Assembly: GCF_027667425.1 (NCBI RefSeq)
Contig: NZ_JAQEGR010000001.1
Coordinates: 248,001-312,000, forward strand
Reading direction: 5' to 3'
From: Fusicatenibacter saccharivorans
GTDB lineage: Bacteria > Bacillota > Clostridia > Lachnospirales > Lachnospiraceae
DNA length: 64,000 bases
Made by a program: the position numbers and the translations under genes
In this document: piece by piece, positions 33,139 to 41,394 of the stretch
Layout: every line of letters begins with the position of its first letter
Position numbering within the stretch: position 1 is the stretch's first letter
Notes under the pieces: model-generated
What the model was told of the DNA's origin: nothing
Databases searched by the model: none
Seen by the model: the letters and a program-made list of their open reading frames with translations, nothing else

Positions 33139-33960
33139 ATGGCGATACCAGTAAAGCTTCCGGTGTTTGAAGGACCGCTGGACCTTCTTCTTCACCTGAT
33201 CGATAAAAATAAAATAGATATTTACGATATCCCCATTGTAGAGATTACGGACCAGTATCTGGAATACATTCATCAGATGGAGCGGGAAGACCTCGACATC
33301 ATGAGTGAGTTCATGGTCATGGCGGCGACGCTTCTGGATATCAAATGCCGCATGCTGCTTCCGAAAGAAGTGAATGAGGAAGGCGAGGAAGAGGACCCGA
33401 GAGCCGAGCTGGTGCAGCAGCTTTTAGAGTACAAAATGTACAAGTACATGTCGTACGAGCTGCGTGACCGCATGAACGAGGCGAGCCGTTCCGTGTACAA
33501 GGAACCGACGCTTCCAAGAGAAGTGCTGGAGTACAGGACGCCGGTCGACACCTCCGAGCTCCTCTCGCAGATTTCTCTCGCGAAGCTCCATACGATCTAT
33601 AAAATGATTTTAAAGCGCCAGGAGGACAAGATCGACCCGATCCGAAGCAAGTTCGGAAAGATCGAAAAAGAAGAGGTCAGCCTGCCGGACAAGATGACGT
33701 ATGTCGAGCAGTTTGCTGTTAAAAAACGCCGCTTCAGCTTCCGCGACCTTTTGGAATCCCAGCCGGGCAAGGTGCATGTGATTGTCACCTTCCTTGCAAT
33801 CCTGGAGCTGATGAAAACCGGCAAAATCCGGATCAGCCAGGAGGAGCTTTTCGGGGATATCCTGATTGAATCCCTGGAGGATGAAGACACCGTAGTTGTG
33901 CCGTATACAGACGAGACAGACAGTGAGGACAAGACAGATGGAAGAACAGAACAGGAATAA
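33139..33960 (+). CDS. scpA: Segregation and condensation protein A
   Basis: Kleisin subunit of the SMC-ScpAB condensin complex. It has 273 residues and begins with the typical LPVFEGPLDLLLHLIDKNKIDIYDIPI segment; the middle is acidic and the C-terminal winged-helix end contains the FLAILELMK segment. It overlaps scpB by 23 bases. Ribosome site AGGGAG is eight or more bases before the ATG. Confidence 0.95.
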   Translation: MAIPVKLPVFEGPLDLLLHLIDKNKIDIYDIPIVEITDQYLEYIHQMEREDLDIMSEFMVMAATLLDIKCRMLLPKEVNEEGEEEDPRAELVQQLLEYKMYKYMSYELRDRMNEASRSVYKEPTLPREVLEYRTPVDTSELLSQISLAKLHTIYKMILKRQEDKIDPIRSKFGKIEKEEVSLPDKMTYVEQFAVKKRRFSFRDLLESQPGKVHVIVTFLAILELMKTGKIRISQEELFGDILIESLEDEDTVVVPYTDETDSEDKTDGRTEQE

Positions 33961-34561
33961 AGAAACTGCCCTGGGTGAGGCAAGACGCCCCTCTTCGGTC
34001 GAGGAGGCGGAAGCGGCCATCGAGGCAGTCCTTTTTGCGATGGGAGATTCCGTGGAGCTGGGAAGGATTGCAAAAGCGATCGGCCATGACACGGAGACGA
34101 CCCGCAGGATTCTGAACCATATGATGGAAAAATATAATACGAAAGACCGCGGCATCCACATCGTGGAGCTTGAAAATGCGTATCAGATGTGCACGAAACA
34201 GGAATATTATGATTATCTTGTCAACATCGCCATGCAGCCGAAGAAGGCGGTTCTGACCGACGTCATGATGGAGACTCTCTCGATCATTGCCTACAAGCAG
34301 CCGGTCACGAAGCAGGAGATCGACAAGATCCGCGGCGTCAAGAGCGATCACGCGGTCAACAAACTGGTGGAGTACAATCTGGTGCAGGAGCTTGGCCGCC
34401 TCGACGCGCCGGGCCGCCCGATTGTGTTCGGCACGACCGAAGAATTCCTGCGGAACTTCGGCGTCGATTCCACCGACAATCTGCCGGAGATCAGTCCGGT
34501 CAAGATGGAGGACTTCCGCGCAGAAGTGGAAGAGGAAATGCAGATCAAGCTGGATGTCTGA
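33938..34561 (+). CDS. scpB: Segregation and condensation protein B
   Basis: Regulatory winged-helix subunit that binds ScpA. It has 207 residues with AIEAVLFAMGDSVELGRIA (about 25-43), then LSIIAYKQPVTKQEIDKIRGV near 115 and the GRPIVFGTTEEFL motif near 157, all family hallmarks. ATG 33938 is inside the end of scpA; the earlier in-frame start at 33896 has no ribosome site. Confidence 0.95.
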   Translation: MEEQNRNKETALGEARRPSSVEEAEAAIEAVLFAMGDSVELGRIAKAIGHDTETTRRILNHMMEKYNTKDRGIHIVELENAYQMCTKQEYYDYLVNIAMQPKKAVLTDVMMETLSIIAYKQPVTKQEIDKIRGVKSDHAVNKLVEYNLVQELGRLDAPGRPIVFGTTEEFLRNFGVDSTDNLPEISPVKMEDFRAEVEEEMQIKLDV

Positions 34562-34594
34562 TCCGGCAGGAGAAAAAAGAAGGGAGATACCGAT

Positions 34595-35383
34595 ATGCCT
34601 ACTACGTACGCACACGACAGGTTCGGAAGAGAAGTCTATGAACAGCTTCCGGCAAATTTGAAAAAGATCATTCGAGAAAACAAAAAATTGTATCTGATCG
34701 GACTGCACGGGCCGGATATCTTCTTTTATTACCATCCGTTCTCGAAAAACCGTGTGTCTGATTACGGAACGCTTCTGCATGAGCAGACGGCTTCCGTTCT
34801 GTTCGAGGATGAGGTGAAAAAGTATCAGCAGAGCCCGTCAGAGGCGATGGAAGCGTATCTGTTAGGCTTTGCCTGCCATTACCTTCTCGATTCGACGTGT
34901 CATCCGTATATCGGGAAATTTGTGGATCACACTGGAATTTCCCATGCAAAGATTGAGACGAGCCTTGACCAGTACTTCATGCTGGAGGACGGCCTCGATC
35001 CGCTCGTATACCGTCCGGCATCGCCGATCTGCCCGCACACCGACGGCAACAAGGTCATCCACCGCTGTTTTCCGGAAATCGGGGAAACAGAAATTGTCGA
35101 ATGCCTGAAGGGCATGAAGCTCTGGACGAGAATCACGATCTGCCGCAGCAGTGCGGTAAGAAGCCTTCTTCTTGGAGCGATGAAACTGGTCGGCTGCTAT
35201 GATTCGATGGGCGGCCGTGTGATGCCTGGAAGGCCTCAGAAGGAATGCGAAGCGGGCACACGGAATCTTGTCCACCTGTACGAAAGAGCGCTTGCAGAGG
35301 CGCCGCAGGAACTTGTAAAGCTGGATGAAGTGCTCCATGGAAACGGAACGCTTTCCCCGCGCTTTGACCACAATTTTGATTAA
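34595..35383 (+). CDS. Zinc-dependent phospholipase C family protein
   Basis: A 262-residue protein of the ZnPLC/S1-P1 nuclease-like family. Metal ligands are suggested by the N-terminal TTYAHDRFG, HGPDIFFYYHPF (about 39-50), LLHEQTA, FACHYLLDSTCHPYI (about 91-105) and HAKIE. No signal peptide is seen, so it is probably cytoplasmic and may not be a secreted lipase. It follows scpB by 33 bases with an AGGGAG ribosome site. The true substrate is unknown. Confidence 0.78.
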   Translation: MPTTYAHDRFGREVYEQLPANLKKIIRENKKLYLIGLHGPDIFFYYHPFSKNRVSDYGTLLHEQTASVLFEDEVKKYQQSPSEAMEAYLLGFACHYLLDSTCHPYIGKFVDHTGISHAKIETSLDQYFMLEDGLDPLVYRPASPICPHTDGNKVIHRCFPEIGETEIVECLKGMKLWTRITICRSSAVRSLLLGAMKLVGCYDSMGGRVMPGRPQKECEAGTRNLVHLYERALAEAPQELVKLDEVLHGNGTLSPRFDHNFD

Positions 35384-35418
35384 AACAGACTTTTGAGAGC
35401 AACAGTAAGAATAGAAAA

Positions 35419-35467
35419 ATCCCGGCAGGAATCTTTCCTAAGAATTCCTGACCGGGATCTTTTTTTG
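35419..35467. terminator. Bidirectional terminator between convergent genes
   Basis: ATCCCGGCAGGAAT (35419-35432) pairs with ATTCCTGACCGGGAT (35444-35458, one bulge), followed by seven Ts on the plus strand and preceded by AAAAA, which gives a T-run on the minus strand. It serves both the phospholipase-like gene and the pot operon. Confidence 0.85.
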
Positions 35468-35482
35468 TCCGAAAGCAGATCT

Positions 35483-37384
35483 TTAATTTGATTTTACTTC
35501 ACGCCACAGCTGGTTGTAAACCTCATCGGCATCATCGCCAAGATACGTAAAGGTTTCGCACCGTGCAAGCGTTTCCTCATCCGGGAAGGCGATTTCACTG
35601 TTTCGGATATCGTCATCCTCAATCAGTTCACGCGCCGCATCATTCGGCGTAGAGTAGGTAATATACTCAAAGTTTTTCAGTGCGATGTCCGGCCGGCAGA
35701 GGAAATTCAGGAATTTCTCTGCGTTCTCGACATGCTGCGCATCTTTTGGAATGCACCAGGAATCGATCCAGACGTTGGAGCCTTCTTTTGGAACAACGTA
35801 TTCCAGATCCGGGTTTTCACGCTTCGTGTAGATAGCTTCACCGGAGTAAATAACGCCGATAGCCGCCTCATTTCCGATCATCTTGTCACGCACCTGATCC
35901 ACAACGTACGCCTGCACGAGAGGTTTCTGTGTCACAAGCAGATCCTTCGCCTCCGTCAGCTCCTTGATATTGGTGGAGTTTAAGGAGTATCCCAGATCCT
36001 TTAAAGCAACAGCAAACGCATCGCGCACGCTGTCCTGCATCAGAATGCTGTCGCGGTAATTGGTATCCCACAGAACAGACCAGGAGTCGATCGGCTCGCT
36101 TACCATTTTTTTGTTGTACAGAATACCAACTGTTCCCCAGCAGTACGGGATCGAGTAGAGATTGCCCGGGTCGAACTGCTCGGAAGTCTCGTAGTACATA
36201 TCTCCAATGTTGGAAGCGTTCGGAATATGGTCAAAGTTGATCGGCTGCAGCAGATCGTTCTGGATCATCTTCTGAATCATATAGTCGGACGGGCAGACAA
36301 GATCGTAGGAAATCGCACCGGATTTGATCTTCGGATACATGATTTCGTTCGTCTCATACTCCTCGTAAACAACGTGGATACCGGTTTCTTCCTCAAAGAT
36401 ATCGATGACATCAGAATCCATATATTCGCCCCAATTGTACACAATCAGCTGCTGGGAGCCGCCGGCTGAAGCATTCTGGCTTCCGTAGTAAATACCGCCG
36501 CCGCCGATGACAAGCACCATGGCGATCGGAAGAATCCGGCGGAAGACCACACGTTTCGTGATGCGGAAACGGATGCCCTTCTTCGCCATAGCCTCGCGCT
36601 CTTTTGCCTCCTCTTTTTCTTCCTTCGGAGAAGGATTCACATTCACAAGGAGCAGCAGAAGCAGTACGGTGACAAAAAGAATTGTGGAGAGCGAGTACAT
36701 CTCCGGCTTGATTCCCTTGCGGACTTCGGCATAAATCTTTGTGGAGAGCGTATCAACGCCCGGTCCCTTGGTGAAGTAGGTGATAACGAAATCATCGAGG
36801 GACATGGTAAAGGAGAGCAGAAAGCCTGAAACAACACCCGGCATGATGTCCGGGAAGATGACTTTCCAAAACGCGTACAGAGGGGAAGCGCCAAGGTCGA
36901 GGGCTGCCTCGTACGTTGATTTGTTCGTCTGCTTTAATTTCGGCATAACGCTCAAAATAACATAAGGAACATTGAACGTGATATGCGCCATCAGAATCGT
37001 GCCGAATCCAAGCTGAATGCGGCAGATGATAAAGAGCAGCATCAGCGAGATTCCCATAACGATCTCACCGTTCAGCATCGGGATGTTCGTAATACCCATG
37101 AAAAGCGTCCGGCTTTTTTTTGACATGCTGTTGATGCCGATGCACGCAAGCGTTCCAAGGATGGTTGCAATCGCAGAGGCAAGAAGCGCAATGATTAACG
37201 TTGTATACAGCGCGTTCATGATCTCTGTATTGGCAAACAGTGAACGGTACCAGTGCAGCGTAAAGCCGCCCCATTTGGCACGCGTTTTTGATGCATTAAA
37301 GGAGAGCACCACAAGGGTGACAATCGGCGCATACAGAAGAATAAAGATGAGCGCCATGTAAATTTTTTCCAGTTTCTTTCTCAA
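35483..37384 (-). CDS. potC: Fused polyamine ABC permease and substrate-binding protein (PotC-PotD)
   Basis: A 633-residue single chain for spermidine/putrescine uptake. Residues 1-265 are a PotC-type permease with six membrane segments and the EAA-like loop (EAALDLGASPLYAFWKVIFPDI near 158-179). A charged linker and an additional membrane helix (about 284-304) lead into a PotD-type solute-binding domain (about 312-633, VYNWGEYMDSDVID at its start, CPSDYMI near 365). The binding protein is thus tethered to the permease instead of being a lipoprotein. The start is TTG, overlapping the potB stop. No separate potD is present. Confidence 0.9.
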   Translation of the reverse strand: MRKKLEKIYMALIFILLYAPIVTLVVLSFNASKTRAKWGGFTLHWYRSLFANTEIMNALYTTLIIALLASAIATILGTLACIGINSMSKKSRTLFMGITNIPMLNGEIVMGISLMLLFIICRIQLGFGTILMAHITFNVPYVILSVMPKLKQTNKSTYEAALDLGASPLYAFWKVIFPDIMPGVVSGFLLSFTMSLDDFVITYFTKGPGVDTLSTKIYAEVRKGIKPEMYSLSTILFVTVLLLLLLVNVNPSPKEEKEEAKEREAMAKKGIRFRITKRVVFRRILPIAMVLVIGGGGIYYGSQNASAGGSQQLIVYNWGEYMDSDVIDIFEEETGIHVVYEEYETNEIMYPKIKSGAISYDLVCPSDYMIQKMIQNDLLQPINFDHIPNASNIGDMYYETSEQFDPGNLYSIPYCWGTVGILYNKKMVSEPIDSWSVLWDTNYRDSILMQDSVRDAFAVALKDLGYSLNSTNIKELTEAKDLLVTQKPLVQAYVVDQVRDKMIGNEAAIGVIYSGEAIYTKRENPDLEYVVPKEGSNVWIDSWCIPKDAQHVENAEKFLNFLCRPDIALKNFEYITYSTPNDAARELIEDDDIRNSEIAFPDEETLARCETFTYLGDDADEVYNQLWREVKSN

Positions 37385-38205
37385 AATGCCGTTCCCTCCC
37401 CGTCTTTATCGTATTTGTTCATCAGAACCATCGACAGGATGATGAAGATCATCAGGACTGTGGAGAGTGCACTTCCGGCATTCCAGTTGTTGGTCTGTTT
37501 GAACTCCTGCTCGATGACGTTTCCGATCAGAAGGATCTTGCTTCCGCCGAGCAGGTCGGAAATAACAAAGGTTGTAAGCGCCGGGATGAATACCATGGTA
37601 ATACCGCTTACGATACCCGGCGTGGTGAGTGGCAGCGTTACTTTCAGAAACGTCTGCACACTGTTTGCTCCGAGGTCCCTTGCTGCGTTGATGACATCAC
37701 GGTCGATCTTAATCAGAACATTGTAGATCGGCAGAACCATAAACGGCAGGAAGTTGTACACCATACCGAGAATGATCGCTCCCGGTGTGTTGATGATGGA
37801 AATGCCGGGCAGATGGAAAAACGAGAGAATGCTGTTGATGACGCCGTTTTTCTCAAGCAGTGTCTGCCATGCAAGCGTACGGAGCAGAAAGTTCATCCAC
37901 ATCGGGAGAATGAAGATCAGCACAATAAAGCTGGTCTGGTTGACATTCCGGTTTGCCAGAATCATGGCAAGCGGATAGGCAAGGACAAGACAGAGTACTG
38001 TGCTAAGGAGTGAGAGCCACAGAGCCAGGCCAAGTGCCTTGATGTTTTCCTTCGTTGCAACGTAGGCAAAATTCGAAAGGGTAAAGCCGCCTTCTTCCCC
38101 GGTGAACGCATAGTAGAGAATCAGGATCAGCGGGATGATGATGAAACCAACAGCCCAGACGGCATAAGGTGCTGCCAGCCATTTCTTTAATTTATTACTC
38201 TTCAA
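37381..38205 (-). CDS. potB: Polyamine ABC transporter permease
   Basis: Inner-membrane permease, 274 residues from this start, with six hydrophobic segments and the EAA motif (NAARDLGANSVQTFLKVTLPL near 180-200). I chose the TTG at 38205 because AGGAGG lies nine bases before it; the in-frame ATG at 38223 has no ribosome site and would overlap potA by 29 bases instead of 11. Both forms differ only by six residues. It partners the fused PotC-PotD. Confidence 0.88.
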   Translation of the reverse strand: MKSNKLKKWLAAPYAVWAVGFIIIPLILILYYAFTGEEGGFTLSNFAYVATKENIKALGLALWLSLLSTVLCLVLAYPLAMILANRNVNQTSFIVLIFILPMWMNFLLRTLAWQTLLEKNGVINSILSFFHLPGISIINTPGAIILGMVYNFLPFMVLPIYNVLIKIDRDVINAARDLGANSVQTFLKVTLPLTTPGIVSGITMVFIPALTTFVISDLLGGSKILLIGNVIEQEFKQTNNWNAGSALSTVLMIFIILSMVLMNKYDKDGEGTAF

Positions 38206-39268
38206 TGGCTGCCGCCTCCTCATCTTCGGATTCCGGTTTGTTCATGATCTGGATATCAAATGGATCGACATGGATGCCGACTTCCTGTCCGACCGGGAAC
38301 AGATCGGTAGAGTGAACGAGAAGCTCAAAACCGTTCACCGTAACCTCCATCTCATAGTGAACACCTTTGAAAATCAGATGGGTGACACGTCCGCGGATGG
38401 TACCTTCCTCCGGTTTCACAAGATCAATATCCTCCGGGCGGATCACAACGTCGACCGGTTTGTTTTTGCCGAATCCGACATCAACGCACTCGAACTTCGC
38501 ACCGAGAATCTCGACGAGACGGTCCTCAATCATGATGCCGTCGAGAATGTTGCTGTCACCGATGAAGTCTGCAACGAATGCGTTCTGCGGTTCATTGTAG
38601 ATGTCTTCCGGTGTGCCGATCTGCTGGATATAACCCTGGTTCATGACAACGATCGTGTCCGACATGGTAAGCGCCTCTTCCTGATCGTGGGTGACATAGA
38701 CAAAGGTGATGCCAAGTTCGTTTTTCAGACGGATCAACTCGTACTGCATGTCCTGGCGGAGCTTTAAGTCAAGTGCGCCGAGCGGCTCATCCAGAAGGAG
38801 AACTTTCGGTTCGTTGACAATCGCGCGCGCAATGGCGATTCGCTGCTGCTGGCCGCCGGAGAGAAGCGCCGGGGAGCGGTTTTCGTAACCCTCAAGGTTA
38901 ACAAGTTTTAATGCGTATTTGATTTTGTCATTGATATATGCTTTGGATTTTCCTTTGATTTTCAGCCCGAAAGCAATGTTTTCCGCAATTGTCATATGCG
39001 TGAAAAGAGCATATTTCTGGAACACCGTGTTTAGCTGGCGTTTGTTTGGCGGAAGCTGGGTGATATCCTGTCCGTTAAATAAAACCTTTCCGGTATCCGG
39101 TGTCTCAAAACCGCCGAGGATACGTAATGTAGTTGTTTTTCCGCAGCCGCTCGGGCCAAGGAGGGTAAGAAATTCGTTTTCACGGATATAAAGATTCAGA
39201 TCATCCAGAATGGTAACTCCGTCGTACGATTTTGTGATGTTGACCAGATCAAGTAATTTGGTACTCAT
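38195..39268 (-). CDS. potA: Polyamine ABC transporter ATPase
   Basis: Cytoplasmic ATP-binding subunit, 357 residues: Walker A GPSGCGKTT (about 41-49), signature LSGGQQQR (about 138), Walker B VLLLDEPLGALD (about 158-169), the H-loop YVTHDQEEA, and a C-terminal TOBE-type domain (about 285-345) found in PotA/MalK proteins. ATG 39268 has AGGAG ten bases before it; the longer frame to 39307 is rejected. The ion/substrate assignment follows from the PotD-like domain next to it. Confidence 0.93.
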   Translation of the reverse strand: MSTKLLDLVNITKSYDGVTILDDLNLYIRENEFLTLLGPSGCGKTTTLRILGGFETPDTGKVLFNGQDITQLPPNKRQLNTVFQKYALFTHMTIAENIAFGLKIKGKSKAYINDKIKYALKLVNLEGYENRSPALLSGGQQQRIAIARAIVNEPKVLLLDEPLGALDLKLRQDMQYELIRLKNELGITFVYVTHDQEEALTMSDTIVVMNQGYIQQIGTPEDIYNEPQNAFVADFIGDSNILDGIMIEDRLVEILGAKFECVDVGFGKNKPVDVVIRPEDIDLVKPEEGTIRGRVTHLIFKGVHYEMEVTVNGFELLVHSTDLFPVGQEVGIHVDPFDIQIMNKPESEDEEAAAIEE

Positions 39269-39303
39269 GTGTAATATGCTCCTTTCGGGTTGTGAAATTT
39301 GGA

Positions 39304-39333
39304 ACACCGTTTCTCGTGAAAATCACGCGGTGT
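39304..39333 (-). other. Hairpin between regulator and potA
   Basis: ACACCG (39304-39309) pairs with CGGTGT (39328-39333), and CGTGA (39315-39319) with TCACG (39323-39327). There is no T-run on the minus strand, so it is probably not a full terminator. It lies in the 72-base gap between the XRE gene and potA and could set the ratio of regulator to transporter mRNA. Confidence 0.4.
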
Positions 39334-39340
39334 AAAAAAT

Positions 39341-39880
39341 CTAAAAATAAGGCGGTGAACTGACCCAGAGAATGATGGCCGGCGTTTTACCCGGATTTTC
39401 CAGATAGTGATTACAGGAAGCGGGATAGTAGAAGCTTTCCCCTTTCTTCACTTTGTGGCATTCATCTCCAAGATGAAGGAGAATACGGCCGGAAAGTACA
39501 TAGCCGAATTCCTCGCCTTCATGCGGTGAATCAATCTCGGTGCACGCGCCGCTTTGCAGCGTCAGCCGGATTGGCTCCATCCTGTTTTTCTGTGCATTCG
39601 GAACGATCCATGCGATCTCGTTGCCCTGCGCTTCAGCGGTCTTTACAAAGTAATCTTCTTCGCAAAAGACAACCTGATTGTCCTGCTCTTCGCCGAAAAA
39701 CGTTTTTAGATCCGTTCCAAGGCAGGTAAGAACATCAACCAGCGTGGCGATCGAGGGAGAGGTCACATCGTTTTCAAGCTGGGAAATAAATCCCTTTGAC
39801 AGCTCGCTCCGATCTGCCAGTTCCTCCTGCGTCAGCCCTTTCCACATCCGCAGTTCCCTGATTTTTTTTCCGATTTCCAT
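39341..39880 (-). CDS. XRE-type regulator with cupin domain
   Basis: A 179-residue regulator: N-terminal helix-turn-helix (about 4-60, IRELRMWKGLTQEELADRS then LSKGFISQLEND) and a C-terminal cupin sensor domain (about 105-178, PHEGEEFGYVLSGRI). PuuR-like proteins of this form control polyamine genes, and this one lies directly upstream of potA on the same strand, so polyamine-responsive control is inferred. ATG 39880 has AAGGA before it; the longer form (39898) is less likely. It has a strong promoter at 39997-40025. Confidence 0.88.
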   Translation of the reverse strand: MEIGKKIRELRMWKGLTQEELADRSELSKGFISQLENDVTSPSIATLVDVLTCLGTDLKTFFGEEQDNQVVFCEEDYFVKTAEAQGNEIAWIVPNAQKNRMEPIRLTLQSGACTEIDSPHEGEEFGYVLSGRILLHLGDECHKVKKGESFYYPASCNHYLENPGKTPAIILWVSSPPYF

Positions 39881-39996
39881 AAAAAATCCTTTCTGCATCC
39901 AAAGTCTTTCCCGGGATCCTTTTGCTGAATACGGATTCTCAGGAAATCTCAGTAAAAATAAACAAAAAGTTTAGTAATTCTATACAAACATGGGGA

Positions 39997-40025
39997 ATTA
40001 TACATGATATGGATCGCAGTGTCAA
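39997..40025 (-). promoter_or_regulatory. Promoter of the XRE-pot operon
   Basis: Read on the minus strand: TTGACA (40025-40020), a 17-base spacer and TATAAT (40002-39997), a perfect sigma-A consensus. GTATAATT at the -10 box and a similar GTATAGAATT 15-20 bases downstream form a loose direct repeat that could be the regulator's operator. The rest of the 278-base divergent gap holds the hairpin at 40089. Confidence 0.85.
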
Positions 40026-40088
40026 TAACTTTGTGAAATTTTACCATGATTTTACAGGAAACCTCATATAATGAAGAAGAAGCAGACA

Positions 40089-40127
40089 AAAAGCCGGTCC
40101 CAAAAGAGCGTCCGGCTTTTCCGTTTT
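40089..40127 (+). terminator. Hairpin with T-tract between divergent genes
   Basis: AAAAGCCGG (40089-40097) pairs with CCGGCTTTT (40112-40120), followed by CCGTTTTT. It ends about 32 bases before the next start codon, so it may be an attenuator in the leader of the carboxypeptidase gene or stop upstream antisense transcripts. Confidence 0.6.
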
Positions 40128-40158
40128 TAAAGAGAAAAAACACAAGGGGGATCTGATT

Positions 40159-41394
40159 TTGAACAGAAAAAGAAGAAACAAGACAGGTTTTTTCCTGGGA
40201 ATCCTGCTTCTGTTTTTGGGAAGTGTGTCCGTGACTGCGACAGAGCAGGAGAGCGAGCCGAATCAGCTGTTTGCAACGGCGGCATGCCTGATGGATGGCG
40301 ATACCGGCCGTGTGCTGTTCGGAAAACGCGAGACAGATCCTATGGCAATGGCGAGCACAACGAAAATCATGACATGCATTCTGGCACTGGAAAACGGACA
40401 AGAGCAGACGGTCGCAACTGCATCGGCTAAAGCAGCCGCAGCGCCGAAAGTACATCTCGGTGTGAGGGAGGGAGAACAGTTTCTGCTTGGCGATCTTCTG
40501 TATTCCCTGATGCTGGAATCGCATAACGACGCGGCGGTAATGATTGCAGAGACCATCGGCGGAAGTGTAGAGGAATTTGCATCGCTTATGAATGAAAAAG
40601 CCGCAGCAATCGGCTGCACAGATACGCATTTTGTGACGCCGAACGGTCTCGATGCTTCTGACGCAGGCGGAGATCACCACACGACAGCAGCTGATCTGGC
40701 ACGGATCATGCGATACTGTGTCTGGATTTCACCGAAAGCCGCCCAGTTTCTCGCAGTGACGCAGACGCGGTCCTATACCTTCTGGGATCTGGAAAAGAAA
40801 AACATGTTCAACTGCTATAATCACAACGCACTGCTGGATCAGATGGATGGAGCTGTTTCGGGAAAAACCGGCTTCACGGCAAAAGCCGGTTACTGTTATA
40901 CCGGTGCGCTGGAGCGGGATGGAAAGCGTCTGATTGTGTCGTTGCTTGCGTGCGGATGGCCCAGCCATAAAAACTATAAATGGGCGGATGCCGCAAAGCT
41001 TTTAAACTACGGGCTGGAATCGTATATGTATCGTGACGTGCTGGACCATAGCTGGAACCCAGGGCAGATTGAAGTAGCAGACGGTGTTTACGACGGGATG
41101 CTGCAGGTAAAAAGCAGCGCCCGCCTTACCCTTACAAGCCCGGCGCTTGATCCGGCGCGCTCGCTTCCCGCTCTTCTGAAAGAGACAGAAATACCGGAAA
41201 AAGACATTTTTTTACCGGAGCTTTTGAAAGCCCCGGTAAAGAAAGGAGAAAAGGTCGGTTCGGTTACGTATTCGATCGACGGGATTCTTCTCGCGGAATA
41301 TCCCGTCTATGCAGCCGAAACGATCGAGAAAATTGATTATGGGTGGTGCATGGAAAAGGTCGCAGAGCGCCTCTTTTGTCATTCTTCGGTATGA
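40159..41394 (+). CDS. D-alanyl-D-alanine carboxypeptidase, second copy
   Basis: Exported peptidoglycan carboxypeptidase of 411 residues. It has a signal peptide (about 8-28) and active-site motifs STTK (about 66), SHN (about 125) and KTG (about 236), with a C-terminal beta domain. It is clearly related to but different from the enzyme at 30218 (SHN instead of SGN). The start is TTG, fixed by the AAGGGGG ribosome site eight bases before it; the signal peptide follows at once. The gene end overlaps the end of the convergent MATE gene by 16 bases. Confidence 0.9.
   Translation: MNRKRRNKTGFFLGILLLFLGSVSVTATEQESEPNQLFATAACLMDGDTGRVLFGKRETDPMAMASTTKIMTCILALENGQEQTVATASAKAAAAPKVHLGVREGEQFLLGDLLYSLMLESHNDAAVMIAETIGGSVEEFASLMNEKAAAIGCTDTHFVTPNGLDASDAGGDHHTTAADLARIMRYCVWISPKAAQFLAVTQTRSYTFWDLEKKNMFNCYNHNALLDQMDGAVSGKTGFTAKAGYCYTGALERDGKRLIVSLLACGWPSHKNYKWADAAKLLNYGLESYMYRDVLDHSWNPGQIEVADGVYDGMLQVKSSARLTLTSPALDPARSLPALLKETEIPEKDIFLPELLKAPVKKGEKVGSVTYSIDGILLAEYPVYAAETIEKIDYGWCMEKVAERLFCHSSV

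Noticed and set aside
40030..40072. Plus-strand promoter with TATAAT at 40067-40072 for the second carboxypeptidase
   Set aside because: No acceptable -35 box at 16-18 bases spacing was found, so I do not list it as a feature.
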